This document shows positions 38,393 through 47,715 of a stretch of 64,000 bases of DNA, one piece after another; the stretch's first letter is position 1, and every line of letters starts with the position of its first letter. Position numbers and translations under genes: made by a program. The notes beneath the pieces were generated by a model that ran no database searches, was not told where the DNA came from, and worked only from the letters and a program-made list of their open reading frames with translations. The stretch is taken from the NCBI RefSeq assembly GCF_009708215.1, contig NZ_CP046175.1, positions 4,774,001 through 4,838,000 on the forward strand, read 5' to 3'. This DNA comes from Occultella kanbiaonis (GTDB lineage: Bacteria; Actinomycetota; Actinomycetes; Actinomycetales; Beutenbergiaceae).

Positions 38393-38432
38393 GCGACACG
38401 CCGACACACCGACACGCCGACACGCCGACACG
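38393..38432 (+). repeat. 8-bp tandem repeat, five units
   Basis: The unit CCGACACG occurs three times exactly (38409-38432), preceded by CCGACACA and GCGACACG. A unit length not divisible by three is prone to slippage. It lies in non-coding DNA. Confidence 0.8.
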
Positions 38433-38903
38433 GATCTAGGGCTATCGCGGATCGGTACACCCCGTCCCATTGAGCGTGGGCCCAACGATCGGGCCCGGAG
38501 AACACGTCAGCCTCGGGCATCCCATCCGCCATCGGGGTTAGGAACCACATTCCGGTTCACAGTCATCGTTCGACTCCCTGCTCTCGCGAGTGCCGAGGCC
38601 CGATACCTCGACGTATACCCACCACCATGGCAGCCGTTGGCCCGTGGCGCTCTACCACTCCTCCCCGTATGGCAGCCACGCGGCTCGGATGCAGGGCCCT
38701 CCTATTTGCTGCCAGATCCGAGTAAGGAGCGGACGGAAACGCAGCCATAGAGGCGTAGTTGGATGAACTTTCGGAAAACTGCCCACCCGAGCCGAACTTA
38801 CCGCTACCCTCCCCGTACGGACGTGCCGCAGGGGGCTCTGCTGGAGTGAACCTCCATCAGGTGACCAGTCCCACCAGCCCTATCGATTGCGCGGAGGCAC
38901 GAA

Positions 38904-41900
38904 TTGCGGCGATGGTTCTCGGCGGCTTTGGCCGTCTTGGTCACAGTGGTGACGATGGGTGGGCAGGTCGTGGGCAGCGCTCCAGCCGCAGCCACGCCGC
39001 TGAGCGACGCCTTCACAGCGTCCCGAGACTGGGATGGTGACGGGCATCCCGATATCATCACAGTCGACCCATCTGGCGTGCTGCGTCTGTACCGCACTAC
39101 CCCGGCGGGGATCGTCTCGTGGCGGGTACTCGGTGGAGACTGGAGCGAAGCCGATCAGGTCAGTCTCGTCGGGGATTTCGATGGAGACGGGAACAACGAT
39201 CTCCTTGCCCGCATGCGAGGAAGCAATGAACTGTGGCTGTTCCCCGGTGACGGTTCAGGCGGATTCCTCCTGCCTTCGCGGATCGGAGTGGGATGGGGCT
39301 CGTTCAGGCAGATCTTCTCTCCAGGTGACTGGAATGGTGACGGGCACGTCGACCTCATAGCCCAAGGCACCACCGACAACGCTCTGCGCCTATACCCGGG
39401 CAACGGTACCGGCGGCTTCGGGGCACCGACATCGCTCGCGGGCACCTGGACCGCGTACTCCTCGATGGTCCCGACCGGAGACTTCGACAGCGACGGCAAG
39501 GTCGACTTCATCAGTCGGACGACAGCCGGCGCCCTGCTGCTAGTCCGTGGCAACGGAACCGGCGGAGTCGCCTCGACTGCGACTGTCGGGGGCGGCTTTT
39601 CCGCGTACAACGCGACCTTCGGGATCGGCGACTACAACGGCGACGGGAACACCGACCTAATCGGACGCCTGACCACGACCGGCGAACTCAAGTTGTTTCC
39701 GGGCAACGGCATCGGATCTTGGCTCTCGCCCTACCCGACCATCGGCGTCGGTTGGGGCGCACTGCGCTTCAACGACGCTGTTATCTCGACCCCAGCGCCT
39801 GCGGTGGCCCGCGTACCGAGCGTCCTAACTTCGCCCTCGCTGTCTGCCACGACCGAGTTGGCAGCTGCAAACGATGCGGCTCTCCAGTATCACGCGCCTG
39901 GAGCCCCGGTCGTCATCGCGGACTCCGTCAACGCTGATCTCGGCGCGGTCCTCGCGAACGCGCAGAGCGCAACACTCGTGGTCCGCGCGCCGTCCGATGG
40001 TGAGGTCCCCACGCTGACGGACCTCGCCGCCTCAGGTGCCGACGCAGTGTCATTAGTGGGTGCCGCGGCGAGCTTTCCTTCCGCGTATCGGAATGCACTG
40101 ACTGGACTTGGCTACACGGTGGACGTTGACCTCACGAACCTGACTCGCTTCGATACGTCGGTCACGATCGCGCAGGACTACTACGTCAACAGCCCGCAGG
40201 TTGTCGTGGTCTCGGACACGGCAGCCGCCGAGCGCGCCCAGATGGCTACGACGTTTGCTTTGCTCAACAACGCACCACTGATCGCCTACGAATTTGCGTC
40301 TGCTGATTCGGTACTCGAGGCTGTCGGCAACTTCTTCGCCACTCAAGTATTCGTCAGTTTCGGGGCAACCGAAAGCGTTGTTGCGTCGGTGGCAACTCCC
40401 CCAGCCGGTGAACGTGAACTGACGATGAACCCAGATCAGGCCGTGCCCGACCCATGGCTCTCCATGGCTGCGGATCAGATCCGCGCCGGAGCGCACTCCC
40501 GTCTCGTGACTATGGCGCCTGCCGATCAACGCATCGCAACGGCACAAGCCGCGCTCCTGGCTACGCAGCGAGGACAGATCTTCCAACCAGTTACCGCGAC
40601 GGGAAGCGACAGCCCCGGAACACGTTTCGCTTCCATGCAGCGCGGCGACGGCACAGCGCTCTACCTCGTCGGCGCAATCACCGAGGCTAACCGCAGACTG
40701 ACGGTCACAAACCTCGACGACGTTGCTAGCCGAGTCGCGGCACCCAGTCTGCGGGTCACATCCATCACCCAGTCGGGAACGAACTTTACGCTCGCCCTGC
40801 AGCGCCCGACGGGCACGACCAAAGTCGAGGCCTACGACGCACTCGGCACCTTGGCTGGGAGTACGACCACCACGACCCTTTCGATCACCGGCCCGCTGTC
40901 CAACTTCCTGCTTGTCGCCTCCAATAGCGGGGGCGCTCAACTCGCAACCGCCGAATTCAGAACCAACATCGACGCAACCATCGGTGCTACTGAAGGTGTT
41001 CCCGTCTTCGGAGTAACGTCCACGGGCACGACCAGCATCACTGCGATCTCGAGCCGGGCCACGCCCAAGATGGTCTACAGGACCTGGCTCGACCCGCTTA
41101 CCGGGGAAGAAGGCGAGCCTGAAGCTCTCGCACTCTCCTGCAGTAGCACCCTGTCGTTCGCGATCCCCGATACTTCATTGCAGTGGCGCTACGACATGCA
41201 GGAGTTCACCGATGGCGGCCAGATCACGTGTGGCGTGCCAGCCGCGCCTACGCCCGCGAGTTTCATCGGTGGAGTGGCTTTCCCGGCGCCGCTGCCTGCA
41301 ATGGCGAGGTCCGCCGCGGAGCCTGACCTTGGAGCTGGCTGGACGTACTTCGAAAGTCAGCTGCTCGAGGGCATCACGTCAGACACAGCACGCACCACCG
41401 CGGCGGTGTGGCCGGACCTCTACATTCGCCACCAGGCTGTGCTGGAGCCCGAGTACGTCTACTCGCCCCTCCCGATCCCAGGGCTGATATGGCGGTTCGG
41501 CGGCGACCATCGGTCTCCCTACTCACCAGGGACAAGTCGCACCCAGGCAACAGCGCGCATCCGCTTCGACGTAGGGACAGTACAACTATCGCGTGTGATC
41601 GGCGAGTCCCATAGATGGACCTGCGCACCACTGATCGCCCATTACCCGTGTTGGGACGCGGCAACCGACACGGCGCCGATCAGCGACATCACAATGCCGG
41701 CCTCGGGTGTGGGGACCAACACTGCGTTCGTCCGGATGGTCACCCACTCGGCGAACCCACTCTTTCCAGGGTCGCCGGCGATCGACGCCGACGTCCGGGC
41801 GTACGTTCGGCCTGGCAACAGTTACTTCCTAATTCGTCATGACCGAATGCCTACTCACGTCCTGATGTGGGGCTTCGCCGAGAGCGATTACCACTTCTCC

Positions 41901-41978
41901 TACGTCGCGCGGGCAGTCGGCTTGCGCTGCCTCACAGGCCTCGGGGCCTGCACCGCGAACGTCAGGGTTCAGTTCTAG
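38904..41978 (+). CDS. Large secreted FG-GAP/VCBS repeat protein with cell-wall-binding-like region
   Basis: The protein has 1,024 residues. TTG at 38904 has GGAGG six bases upstream. A signal peptide of about 30 residues ends near SAPAAA. Five FG-GAP-like repeats follow, each with a DxDxDG-type calcium loop (DWDGDGHPDI, DFDGDGNNDL, DWNGDGHVDL, DFDSDGKVDF, DYNGDGNTDL). The middle, from about VVIADSVNADLGAVLA, resembles cell-wall-binding type 2 repeats. The C-terminal 300 residues were not recognised. Probably a surface protein involved in adhesion; no enzyme domain is visible. Confidence 0.78.
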   Translation: MRRWFSAALAVLVTVVTMGGQVVGSAPAAATPLSDAFTASRDWDGDGHPDIITVDPSGVLRLYRTTPAGIVSWRVLGGDWSEADQVSLVGDFDGDGNNDLLARMRGSNELWLFPGDGSGGFLLPSRIGVGWGSFRQIFSPGDWNGDGHVDLIAQGTTDNALRLYPGNGTGGFGAPTSLAGTWTAYSSMVPTGDFDSDGKVDFISRTTAGALLLVRGNGTGGVASTATVGGGFSAYNATFGIGDYNGDGNTDLIGRLTTTGELKLFPGNGIGSWLSPYPTIGVGWGALRFNDAVISTPAPAVARVPSVLTSPSLSATTELAAANDAALQYHAPGAPVVIADSVNADLGAVLANAQSATLVVRAPSDGEVPTLTDLAASGADAVSLVGAAASFPSAYRNALTGLGYTVDVDLTNLTRFDTSVTIAQDYYVNSPQVVVVSDTAAAERAQMATTFALLNNAPLIAYEFASADSVLEAVGNFFATQVFVSFGATESVVASVATPPAGERELTMNPDQAVPDPWLSMAADQIRAGAHSRLVTMAPADQRIATAQAALLATQRGQIFQPVTATGSDSPGTRFASMQRGDGTALYLVGAITEANRRLTVTNLDDVASRVAAPSLRVTSITQSGTNFTLALQRPTGTTKVEAYDALGTLAGSTTTTTLSITGPLSNFLLVASNSGGAQLATAEFRTNIDATIGATEGVPVFGVTSTGTTSITAISSRATPKMVYRTWLDPLTGEEGEPEALALSCSSTLSFAIPDTSLQWRYDMQEFTDGGQITCGVPAAPTPASFIGGVAFPAPLPAMARSAAEPDLGAGWTYFESQLLEGITSDTARTTAAVWPDLYIRHQAVLEPEYVYSPLPIPGLIWRFGGDHRSPYSPGTSRTQATARIRFDVGTVQLSRVIGESHRWTCAPLIAHYPCWDAATDTAPISDITMPASGVGTNTAFVRMVTHSANPLFPGSPAIDADVRAYVRPGNSYFLIRHDRMPTHVLMWGFAESDYHFSYVARAVGLRCLTGLGACTANVRVQF

Positions 41979-42409
41979 GAGTCAGCGAACCCAGGGATCC
42001 AGTTTCCTGGGTTCTCAAAAACACGCTCAACAGCGGGCGGTGTCCCCCAGATCTGGACCCCTTGATGGGATGTCAAAACGGCGAGAGTCCCTTCCACTCC
42101 TAGGTTCACCAAGGTGTAGGCGGGCTCTTCATCCCCGACGGCTCCCGAACTCAAAGCGGTGTTAACACCAACCTCAGCGACCTCCAGCTGCGTGCCGTCA
42201 GGAAACTCCACCTGGCTTCCGACGAGATTGCACGCGCTGTACTCAGGCAAATGCAGTTCCTCGACCCCCACCGTGAGCGGTTGGGAGGAGCACGGCACCA
42301 TGTCCTCCCAACCAGGCTCAATCCTCAGGTTCGGGTCGGAACAGGCTGTCGCTGAAGCAGCAACCAGCACGCACGTGACACCGCTATACAGAAATGCGCG
42401 CAGGCGCAT
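41975..42409 (-). CDS. Small lipoprotein of unknown function
   Basis: The protein has 144 residues. The N-terminus MRLRAFLYSGVTCVLVAAS ends in the lipobox ATAC, so Cys23 should be lipidated. The mature part has two more cysteines (MVPCSSQ and YSACNLV) that may form a disulphide. The stop overlaps the convergent FG-GAP gene by four bases. No family was recognised. Confidence 0.7.
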   Translation of the reverse strand: MRLRAFLYSGVTCVLVAASATACSDPNLRIEPGWEDMVPCSSQPLTVGVEELHLPEYSACNLVGSQVEFPDGTQLEVAEVGVNTALSSGAVGDEEPAYTLVNLGVEGTLAVLTSHQGVQIWGTPPAVERVFENPGNWIPGFADS

Positions 42410-42755
42410 GCTAGCCCCTTCAGTTGCCGGTGCCGCGACTCTACTGGCATCACCGACATACTTGGCGAAGGTACGACTCGCCTATGAGGCAGGCCGTGCC
42501 GCTCGATCCCCGCGAGCCGGGGTGTCAGGGCAGCACCTCGATCGAGCACGCCCGCAAGGTATGGCCCAAGTCTCACATCCTTGGTTCTGAGACACCTGCC
42601 GGTGAGACACAGGACAGCTGTGGCTTGCGTCGTTATATGGCGGGGTTCTATCGGAGTTGTGTGGCGGCCGGGTCAGCTGACGCCGATGGCGAGGGTGCTC
42701 GCGGTGCTACCGGGCCCGGCCCAGGTGCTTCACATACGCAACCGGTCAACCCGCG
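42410..42755. other. Non-coding stretch, possible insertion-sequence remnant
   Basis: No gene was found in 346 bases. TGAGACAC is repeated at 42,588 and 42,604 on either side of a short spacer, reminiscent of insertion-sequence ends. It marks the change from the cargo block to the metal/redox block. Confidence 0.3.
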
Positions 42756-43670
42756 TCAGGCGTTGTGAGGCTGGATGACGATCTTGCCGGTGGCGTGGCC
42801 GCTCTCGACCGCAGCAATGGCTTCGCCCGCGTCCTCCAGCGGGTAGAGGGCCGAGACGTTGGGGTCGACGAGGTTGTATTCGATGACGCCGGTGATCTTC
42901 TCCAGTGCCTCGGTGGTGCGCTTCAGGGGACTGCCGCCGAGCTCGGTGACGGTGTCGGGGTCGGCGGCGGAGATGATCCTGGCCGGGTCGGTGACGAGTC
43001 CGGCGACCTGACGCAGGGCATCGCCACCGACGAGGTCCAGGATCAGGTCTACCCCCTCGGGGGCGATCTGGCGCACCTGGTCGGCGACATTTGCACCGGA
43101 GGGGATGAACGTTGCTCCGGTGGCTTGAACGATCTCGCGCTTGGCCTGCGAGGCGATGCCGATGACGGTGAACTGGTGGACCTTGCCGATCTGGGCGGCC
43201 ATGAGTCCGACACCGCCGCCGGCCCCGAGGATGAGGAGCTGCTGGCCGGGCTCGAGCTCGATCTGGTGGGTGGCGTCGTAGGCGGTGGCCCCGGCGACGG
43301 GGATGGTGGCCGCGTCGGCGAAGGCGATCTCGTCCGGCTTGGCCACGGCATCGGTAGCGCGCACGAGGGTGTCCTCGGCGAAGGCGCCGTAGTCCGGGAC
43401 CACAGGGCCGAGGATCTCGTCGCCCACGGCGAAGCTTTCGACTCCCTCACCGAGGGCGGTGACGACACCGGAGACCTCCTGACCCATGGGGGCCGGCAAC
43501 GGCTGGTCCCGACGGTAGCGGCCGGTGCGGATCTTGTAGTCGACGGGGTTGACACCGGCGGCGCGGACCCGCACAGCGAGCTCACCGGGGCCGGGCTGCG
43601 GCGCTGGACGGTCGATGAGTGCCTGGGTCTCGGGGCCGCCGAAGTCGGTAAATACGTACACCTTGGACAT
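42756..43670 (-). CDS. NADP-dependent quinone oxidoreductase-type alcohol dehydrogenase (MDR family)
   Basis: The protein has 304 residues. The N-terminal GroES-like domain includes VRAAGVNPVDYKIRTGRY, and the cofactor motif is GAGGGVGLMAAQ. The cysteine and histidine zinc ligands of classic alcohol dehydrogenases are absent, as in zeta-crystallin-type quinone reductases. ATG 43670 follows the purine-rich GAGAAGAA. It may protect against reactive carbonyls or quinones, which would fit the redox genes beside it. Confidence 0.83.
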   Translation of the reverse strand: MSKVYVFTDFGGPETQALIDRPAPQPGPGELAVRVRAAGVNPVDYKIRTGRYRRDQPLPAPMGQEVSGVVTALGEGVESFAVGDEILGPVVPDYGAFAEDTLVRATDAVAKPDEIAFADAATIPVAGATAYDATHQIELEPGQQLLILGAGGGVGLMAAQIGKVHQFTVIGIASQAKREIVQATGATFIPSGANVADQVRQIAPEGVDLILDLVGGDALRQVAGLVTDPARIISAADPDTVTELGGSPLKRTTEALEKITGVIEYNLVDPNVSALYPLEDAGEAIAAVESGHATGKIVIQPHNA

Positions 43671-43757
43671 GGGGTTCTTCTCCTTCTGCTGTGTGTTCGA
43701 AGCCGGTGAGACAGGTGCGGCCAACAGCCGCTGAGTTCGCTGCGCGGGGATGGCCGG

Positions 43758-44189
43758 TCAGGCGGCGGTGGGAGGTTCGTCCTGGCCAGCGGCCTCGGCC
43801 GCGTCGGCTTCTTCCTTGGTGGGGTAGGCGCCGTCGGCCGCGTGCTCGGGCGGGGAGTAGATGGTGTAGAGCACGAGCGGCTCGTCACCGGTGTTGCGGA
43901 AGTTGTGCCGGGCGCCGGCGGGGACGGCGCACTGGTCACCGGCCTCGATCGGGTGGGTATGGCCGTTGAGGTCGGCCTGACCGGCCCCGCTGACGAAGGT
44001 CAGGATCTGGTCGGTGTGCTCGTGGACCTCCTCACCGATCTCGCCACCGGCGGGGATCGTCATGATGACGATCTGGGCGTGCTGGCCGGTCCACAGCACC
44101 CGGCGGAAGTCGGGATTGTCCTGGGCGACCCGCGCGATGGTGAAGTGCTCGACGTTGCCCTCGATGGTGAAGTGTTCTTCGTTACTCAT
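43758..44189 (-). CDS. Cupin domain protein
   Basis: The protein has 143 residues. The first cupin motif is GEEVHEHTDQILTFVSGAG, and the second is AGARHNFRNTGDEPL, with the histidines and acidic residue that would bind a metal. AGGAGG precedes ATG 44189. The C-terminal 25 residues are acidic and disordered. Substrate unknown. Confidence 0.83.
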   Translation of the reverse strand: MSNEEHFTIEGNVEHFTIARVAQDNPDFRRVLWTGQHAQIVIMTIPAGGEIGEEVHEHTDQILTFVSGAGQADLNGHTHPIEAGDQCAVPAGARHNFRNTGDEPLVLYTIYSPPEHAADGAYPTKEEADAAEAAGQDEPPTAA

Positions 44190-44285
44190 GATTCCTCCTG
44201 TTGTGGTTGTGCCGGGCTTACCCGGCGGTGATACATCCGCGCCTGGCCGGGACGGTGGATGAGGCGTCCCGGCCGGGGTAGAGGG

Positions 44286-46223
44286 TCAGGACCGGACCGC
44301 AGCTGGGATCGGTGCGGCGGTAACTGGCGCGGAAGGTGTCGCCGTGGTGCTGGTGGTGTCCTGGTGGCGGCGCAGCAAGCGCATGGCGTTGACGATCACG
44401 ACCAGGACCGAGGCTTCGTGGACGAGCATCCCGATGGACATGGTCACTCCGCCGAGCAGCACTCCGGCCAACAGCACGGCCACGGTGATCAGGGCGATGG
44501 TGATGTTCTGGCGCATGTTGTTCACGGTGCGCCGGGCCAGGCCGATCGCTTCGGGGAGCTTGAGCAGGTTGTCGCCCATGAGGGCGATGTCGGCGGTCTC
44601 TACGGCCACGGCCGAGCCGGCCGCACCCATGGCTACGCCGATATCGGCGGTGGCCAGGGCCGGGGCGTCGTTGACGCCGTCACCGACCATGGCCACGACG
44701 TGACCCTGACGCTGCAGGTCGGCCACCGCGTCGAGCTTGTCCTCGGGCAGCAGACCCGCCCGGATCTCATCGACCCCGATCGCCCGGCCGACGGCGTCGG
44801 CCACGAGCGGGGCATCGCCGGTGAGCATGACCACCTTCTTCACCCCGGCCTCGTGCAGGCGGGCGACCATCTCCGCGGCGTCGGCGCGCACCTCATCGGC
44901 GACGGCGACCACACCGGCCACCGTCTCGTCGAGCGCCACGATCATCGCGGTGCGCCCGGCGGCCGCGAGCTCATCAGCCACCTGCCCGGCGCCGACGGTG
45001 TCGGCGATGCCGTACTGCTCGAGCAGGGCCAGGTTGCCGATCAGGACCCGGTGTCCGCCGGTGGTGGCGGTGATGCCCTTGCCGGGCACGGGCTCGGTGA
45101 CCTCGGGCAGGCCCGGGGTGGCCACCCCCTCTGCGGCTGCGGCGTCCAGGATGGGACGGGCGAGGGGGTGTTCGGAGCCGGCCTCGGCCCGGGCGGCCCA
45201 GGTCAGCACCTGACTGCGGTCCATGGTCGGGTCCAGGACGACGACGTCGGTCAGGTGGGGGCGGCCTTTGGTCAGGGTGCCGGTCTTGTCGACTGCGACG
45301 GCGGTGATCTTGCCGGAGGTTTCCAGGTACTCCCCGCCCTTGATCAGGATGCCGTCCTTGGCGGCCCGGCCGATGCCGGCGACGATGGAGACGGGGATGG
45401 AGATGACCAGCGCGCCGGGGCAGCCGATAACCAGCAGGGTCAGCCCGAGGACGACGTCACCGGTGAGCAGGCCCACCACGAGGGCCAGGACCATGATGGC
45501 CGGGGTGTACCAGGCGGAGAACCGGTCCATGAACTGGGCGGTCTTGGCCTTGGCGTCCTGGGCGTCCTCCACGCGGTGGATGATGCGGGCCAGGGTGGTG
45601 TCGGCGCCGATTCCGGTGGCCAGCACCTGGAGAAACCCGCCCTTGGCGACGGTGCCGGCGAAGACGTGGTCGCCCTTGGACTTCTCCACGGGGATGGACT
45701 CTCCGGTGATGGAGGCCTCGTCCAGGGCGCCGGTGCCGGCGACGACCTCGCCGTCGACGGGGACCTTGGCGCCGTTCTTGACCAGGACGATCTCGCCCAT
45801 GGCCACCGAGGCGGCAGGGACTTCGACCTGCTCACCGTCACGCATGACCACGGCGACGTCGGGGGCGACGGCGACCAGCTCGGCTAGCGCCGAGCGGGTC
45901 TTGTTGAGTGTGGCTGACTCAAGGGCGTGGCCGATGGCGAAGAGGAAGGTCACCGCGGCGGCCTCCCAGTACTCCCCGATGATGACCGCACCGATCGCGG
46001 CGACGGAGACCAGCAGGTCGATGCCGATGACCCGGGCCATCAGCGCGCGGGCGGCCTTGGTCACGATCGGGGTACCTGCGACCACGGCGGCGGCCACCAT
46101 GAAGGAGTTGCTCCAGGCATCGGACCCCAGGACGCGGGCCACAAAGAAGGAGATGAGGATCAACGTGCCCGAGAGGACCGGGATCGTCCACCTGCCGTAC
46201 CACCACTGCTGCAGCTTGTTCAT
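44286..46223 (-). CDS. Heavy-metal P1B-type ATPase with a CPG motif
   Basis: The protein has 645 residues. It carries the TGES actuator motif (ASITGESIPVEK), the phosphorylated Asp312 (VDKTGTLTKG), the P1B histidine (GSEHPLARP) and GDGVNDAP. The membrane metal site reads Cys268-Pro269-Gly270 (VIGCPGALVIS) where zinc, cadmium and copper pumps usually have CPC. There is no N-terminal metal-binding domain; three free HMA-fold proteins are encoded just upstream. It should export a divalent or soft metal. A Crp/Fnr-like site sits 41.5 bases before its likely start point. Confidence 0.9.
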   Translation of the reverse strand: MNKLQQWWYGRWTIPVLSGTLILISFFVARVLGSDAWSNSFMVAAAVVAGTPIVTKAARALMARVIGIDLLVSVAAIGAVIIGEYWEAAAVTFLFAIGHALESATLNKTRSALAELVAVAPDVAVVMRDGEQVEVPAASVAMGEIVLVKNGAKVPVDGEVVAGTGALDEASITGESIPVEKSKGDHVFAGTVAKGGFLQVLATGIGADTTLARIIHRVEDAQDAKAKTAQFMDRFSAWYTPAIMVLALVVGLLTGDVVLGLTLLVIGCPGALVISIPVSIVAGIGRAAKDGILIKGGEYLETSGKITAVAVDKTGTLTKGRPHLTDVVVLDPTMDRSQVLTWAARAEAGSEHPLARPILDAAAAEGVATPGLPEVTEPVPGKGITATTGGHRVLIGNLALLEQYGIADTVGAGQVADELAAAGRTAMIVALDETVAGVVAVADEVRADAAEMVARLHEAGVKKVVMLTGDAPLVADAVGRAIGVDEIRAGLLPEDKLDAVADLQRQGHVVAMVGDGVNDAPALATADIGVAMGAAGSAVAVETADIALMGDNLLKLPEAIGLARRTVNNMRQNITIALITVAVLLAGVLLGGVTMSIGMLVHEASVLVVIVNAMRLLRRHQDTTSTTATPSAPVTAAPIPAAVRS

Positions 46224-46269
46224 CGCTGTTCGACCTTCCTATAACTGTCCAACCCCAGTTCGAGGTGCT

Positions 46270-46318
46270 GACAACGACGTTACGAAGATCGGCACCGGGC
46301 AACCATGACCGGCGTCAA
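46270..46318 (-). promoter_or_regulatory. Crp/Fnr-type class II promoter of the P1B ATPase gene
   Basis: On the minus strand TTGAC-GCCG-GTCAT (46318-46305) resembles the Fnr site TTGAT-N4-ATCAA. The -10 box TAACGT is at 46282-46277, and the start point would lie near 46270, placing the site centre at about -41.5. The same arrangement recurs at 47716-47764. Confidence 0.6.
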
Positions 46319-46380
46319 TCAACCGCAGACCCGTCCGTGTACCGCCGCCGGGGCTGCTCCAGCGTGCTGGCACAATGAAG

Positions 46381-46413
46381 AGCGTCACCGCCGAGTTGAT
46401 CGGCGGTGACGCT
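46381..46413 (-). terminator. Hairpin terminator after the DoxX gene
   Basis: A perfect 12-bp stem (46381-46392 with 46402-46413) with a 9-base loop. On the minus strand it is followed by CTTCATTGT. It separates the DoxX gene from the ATPase promoter. Confidence 0.7.
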
Positions 46414-46538
46414 CAGCTGGTCTGGCTCAGAATGCGGGCGGACGAGCCACGTAGCCTTGGCCCGCGGGCGCCCATGACCACACCCCAGTCCGCGGGGCCC
46501 GTGGGGCCGGGTGTCACGCGCATGGCGGGACGGCTCCG

Positions 46539-46958
46539 TCAGGTTCGCCTGGTTGCCAGTTCCTCCACCATCAGGCCCAGACCGCTACCGAGCATGAAGA
46601 CGTCCCGAGCGATCCCCATGCCAGCCGGCGCTGGACGGATTCCGTCATCACGGGTGAACCCTGGCGTCTTGAGGTACACGGCCATCAATGCGGCCGAGAA
46701 TCCACTCAGGCCGGCCGCGGCCACCCGGGTGGGTACCACCGGGGCTAGCAGCGCCGTGCCCAGAGCGATCTCGAAGGTCGACAACGCCTTCCCGAAGCGG
46801 ACCGGGTCCATCTTCTTCAAGAACGGGAACGCGTTGGCGGCCTGGTCCCGCAACCCCGTTGCCCCTTCGAGGTCCAATGACCGCTTCGTGATTCCGGTGT
46901 TCAATATGAAGGCCCCGCTCGCCAGGCGCGGCGGGACATGGTGAAGCTTGACGCTCAT
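46539..46958 (-). CDS. DoxX-family membrane protein
   Basis: The protein has 139 residues with four hydrophobic stretches, among them FEIALGTALLAPVVPTRVAA and GLSGFSAALMAVYL. Related to DoxX/SURF4-like proteins, which elsewhere take part in thiosulphate or quinone redox reactions and in redox homeostasis. No catalytic residue can be read. It sits alone between terminator and HMA genes. Confidence 0.72.
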   Translation of the reverse strand: MSVKLHHVPPRLASGAFILNTGITKRSLDLEGATGLRDQAANAFPFLKKMDPVRFGKALSTFEIALGTALLAPVVPTRVAAAGLSGFSAALMAVYLKTPGFTRDDGIRPAPAGMGIARDVFMLGSGLGLMVEELATRRT

Positions 46959-47159
46959 AGCAATCTCTCCTGAGTTCTTGGGACGTGGGTCTACCAGCGG
47001 TTCACACGTGAAAATGCAGCGGGCAGGCTTCCCCTGATCATTGACGGGCCCGGCGGCCCGGTCCGGCCCTGATGGGTGGCGGGATGACGCCCGGGCAGTG
47101 CGCTCGCGCTTGGTCTGGGCACCGCCTCGACGTCCCCGGTCGCCCTAGTGGAGGCGGTC

Positions 47160-47402
47160 CTACCTGTCCTCCGAGATAACGCTTGCGGTAACGCCGGCAC
47201 CGCCGACGGTCACCAGGATGTCCTCGACGTCCAAGCGTCGGGGGTCGTAGTCGACGTCAACCCGGTGCGAGTGCAGATCGATGTGCACGGCCGGCACACC
47301 CGGAAGACGCTTCAGGTGCCGGTTGATGTCGGTGGCGCACGAGGGGCAGAACAACTCACCCAGGCGCAGCTGCAGGTGCGCCGCCTGTGCCATGACGCTC
47401 AC
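47160..47402 (-). CDS. HMA-domain metal-binding protein 1
   Basis: The protein has 80 residues, one HMA fold with Cys19-Pro-Ser-Cys22 (LFCPSCATDI). GTG at 47402 is chosen because GGAG lies seven bases upstream; ATG at 47393 is possible. Such small proteins carry metal ions to P1B ATPases. It lies 26 bases after the second HMA gene, likely in one operon with it. Confidence 0.8.
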   Translation of the reverse strand: MSVMAQAAHLQLRLGELFCPSCATDINRHLKRLPGVPAVHIDLHSHRVDVDYDPRRLDVEDILVTVGGAGVTASVISEDR

Positions 47403-47428
47403 TGTCCTTCTCCTTGGCGCGGCGGGCG

Positions 47429-47668
47429 TCAGAACGCGGCAGGCTTGGCGACGTACCCGGCCTTGCCCACAGCGGCGATCAGGTCCTCGACGCTGGCCTT
47501 GGCCGGGTCGTGGTCGACCTCGATGCGCGCGGAGGCGAACTGGACCTTCACGGCGCTGACGCCGTCCAGGCGTCCGACACGCTTCTCGATCTTCGCCACG
47601 CAGGAGGGGCAGGAGAAGCCTTCGGCGCGCAGGGTCGTGTGGGTGGTGGTGGGAGCGGTGGTGCTCAT
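47429..47668 (-). CDS. HMA-domain metal-binding protein 2
   Basis: The protein has 79 residues. The metal motif is Cys20-Pro-Ser-Cys23 (GFSCPSCVAKIEKRVG), followed by the typical HMA beta-alpha-beta pattern to VGKAGYVAKPAAF. ATG 47668 was chosen over an upstream start because the family begins near here and a purine-rich stretch precedes it. First gene after the second Crp/Fnr-type promoter. Confidence 0.83.
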   Translation of the reverse strand: MSTTAPTTTHTTLRAEGFSCPSCVAKIEKRVGRLDGVSAVKVQFASARIEVDHDPAKASVEDLIAAVGKAGYVAKPAAF

Positions 47669-47715
47669 GGCGTGTCCCTTCCTTCTCTGACGAGGTCTCA
47701 CCCTTCTTGGGTGCT

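Larger units (their letters stand above)
38239..38903. other. Non-coding stretch with short repeats
   Basis: No gene was recognised in 665 bases. It contains an inverted repeat resembling paired DnaA boxes, a five-unit 8-bp tandem repeat, and at its end the ribosome binding site GGAGG (38893-38897) of the next gene. Confidence 0.4.

Noticed and set aside
38393-38432. Possible CRISPR repeats
   Set aside because: Units are 8 bp and directly adjacent without spacers, so it is a simple tandem repeat. No CRISPR array or cas gene was seen anywhere.
44259-45887. A 542-codon Gly/Asp-rich frame opposite the P1B ATPase
   Set aside because: Antisense shadow; the repetitive composition mirrors the ATPase codons.
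47030-47050. A third Crp/Fnr site near TGATCATTGACGG
   Set aside because: Only one half site fits, and there is no TANNNT at the spacing shared by the other two promoters.
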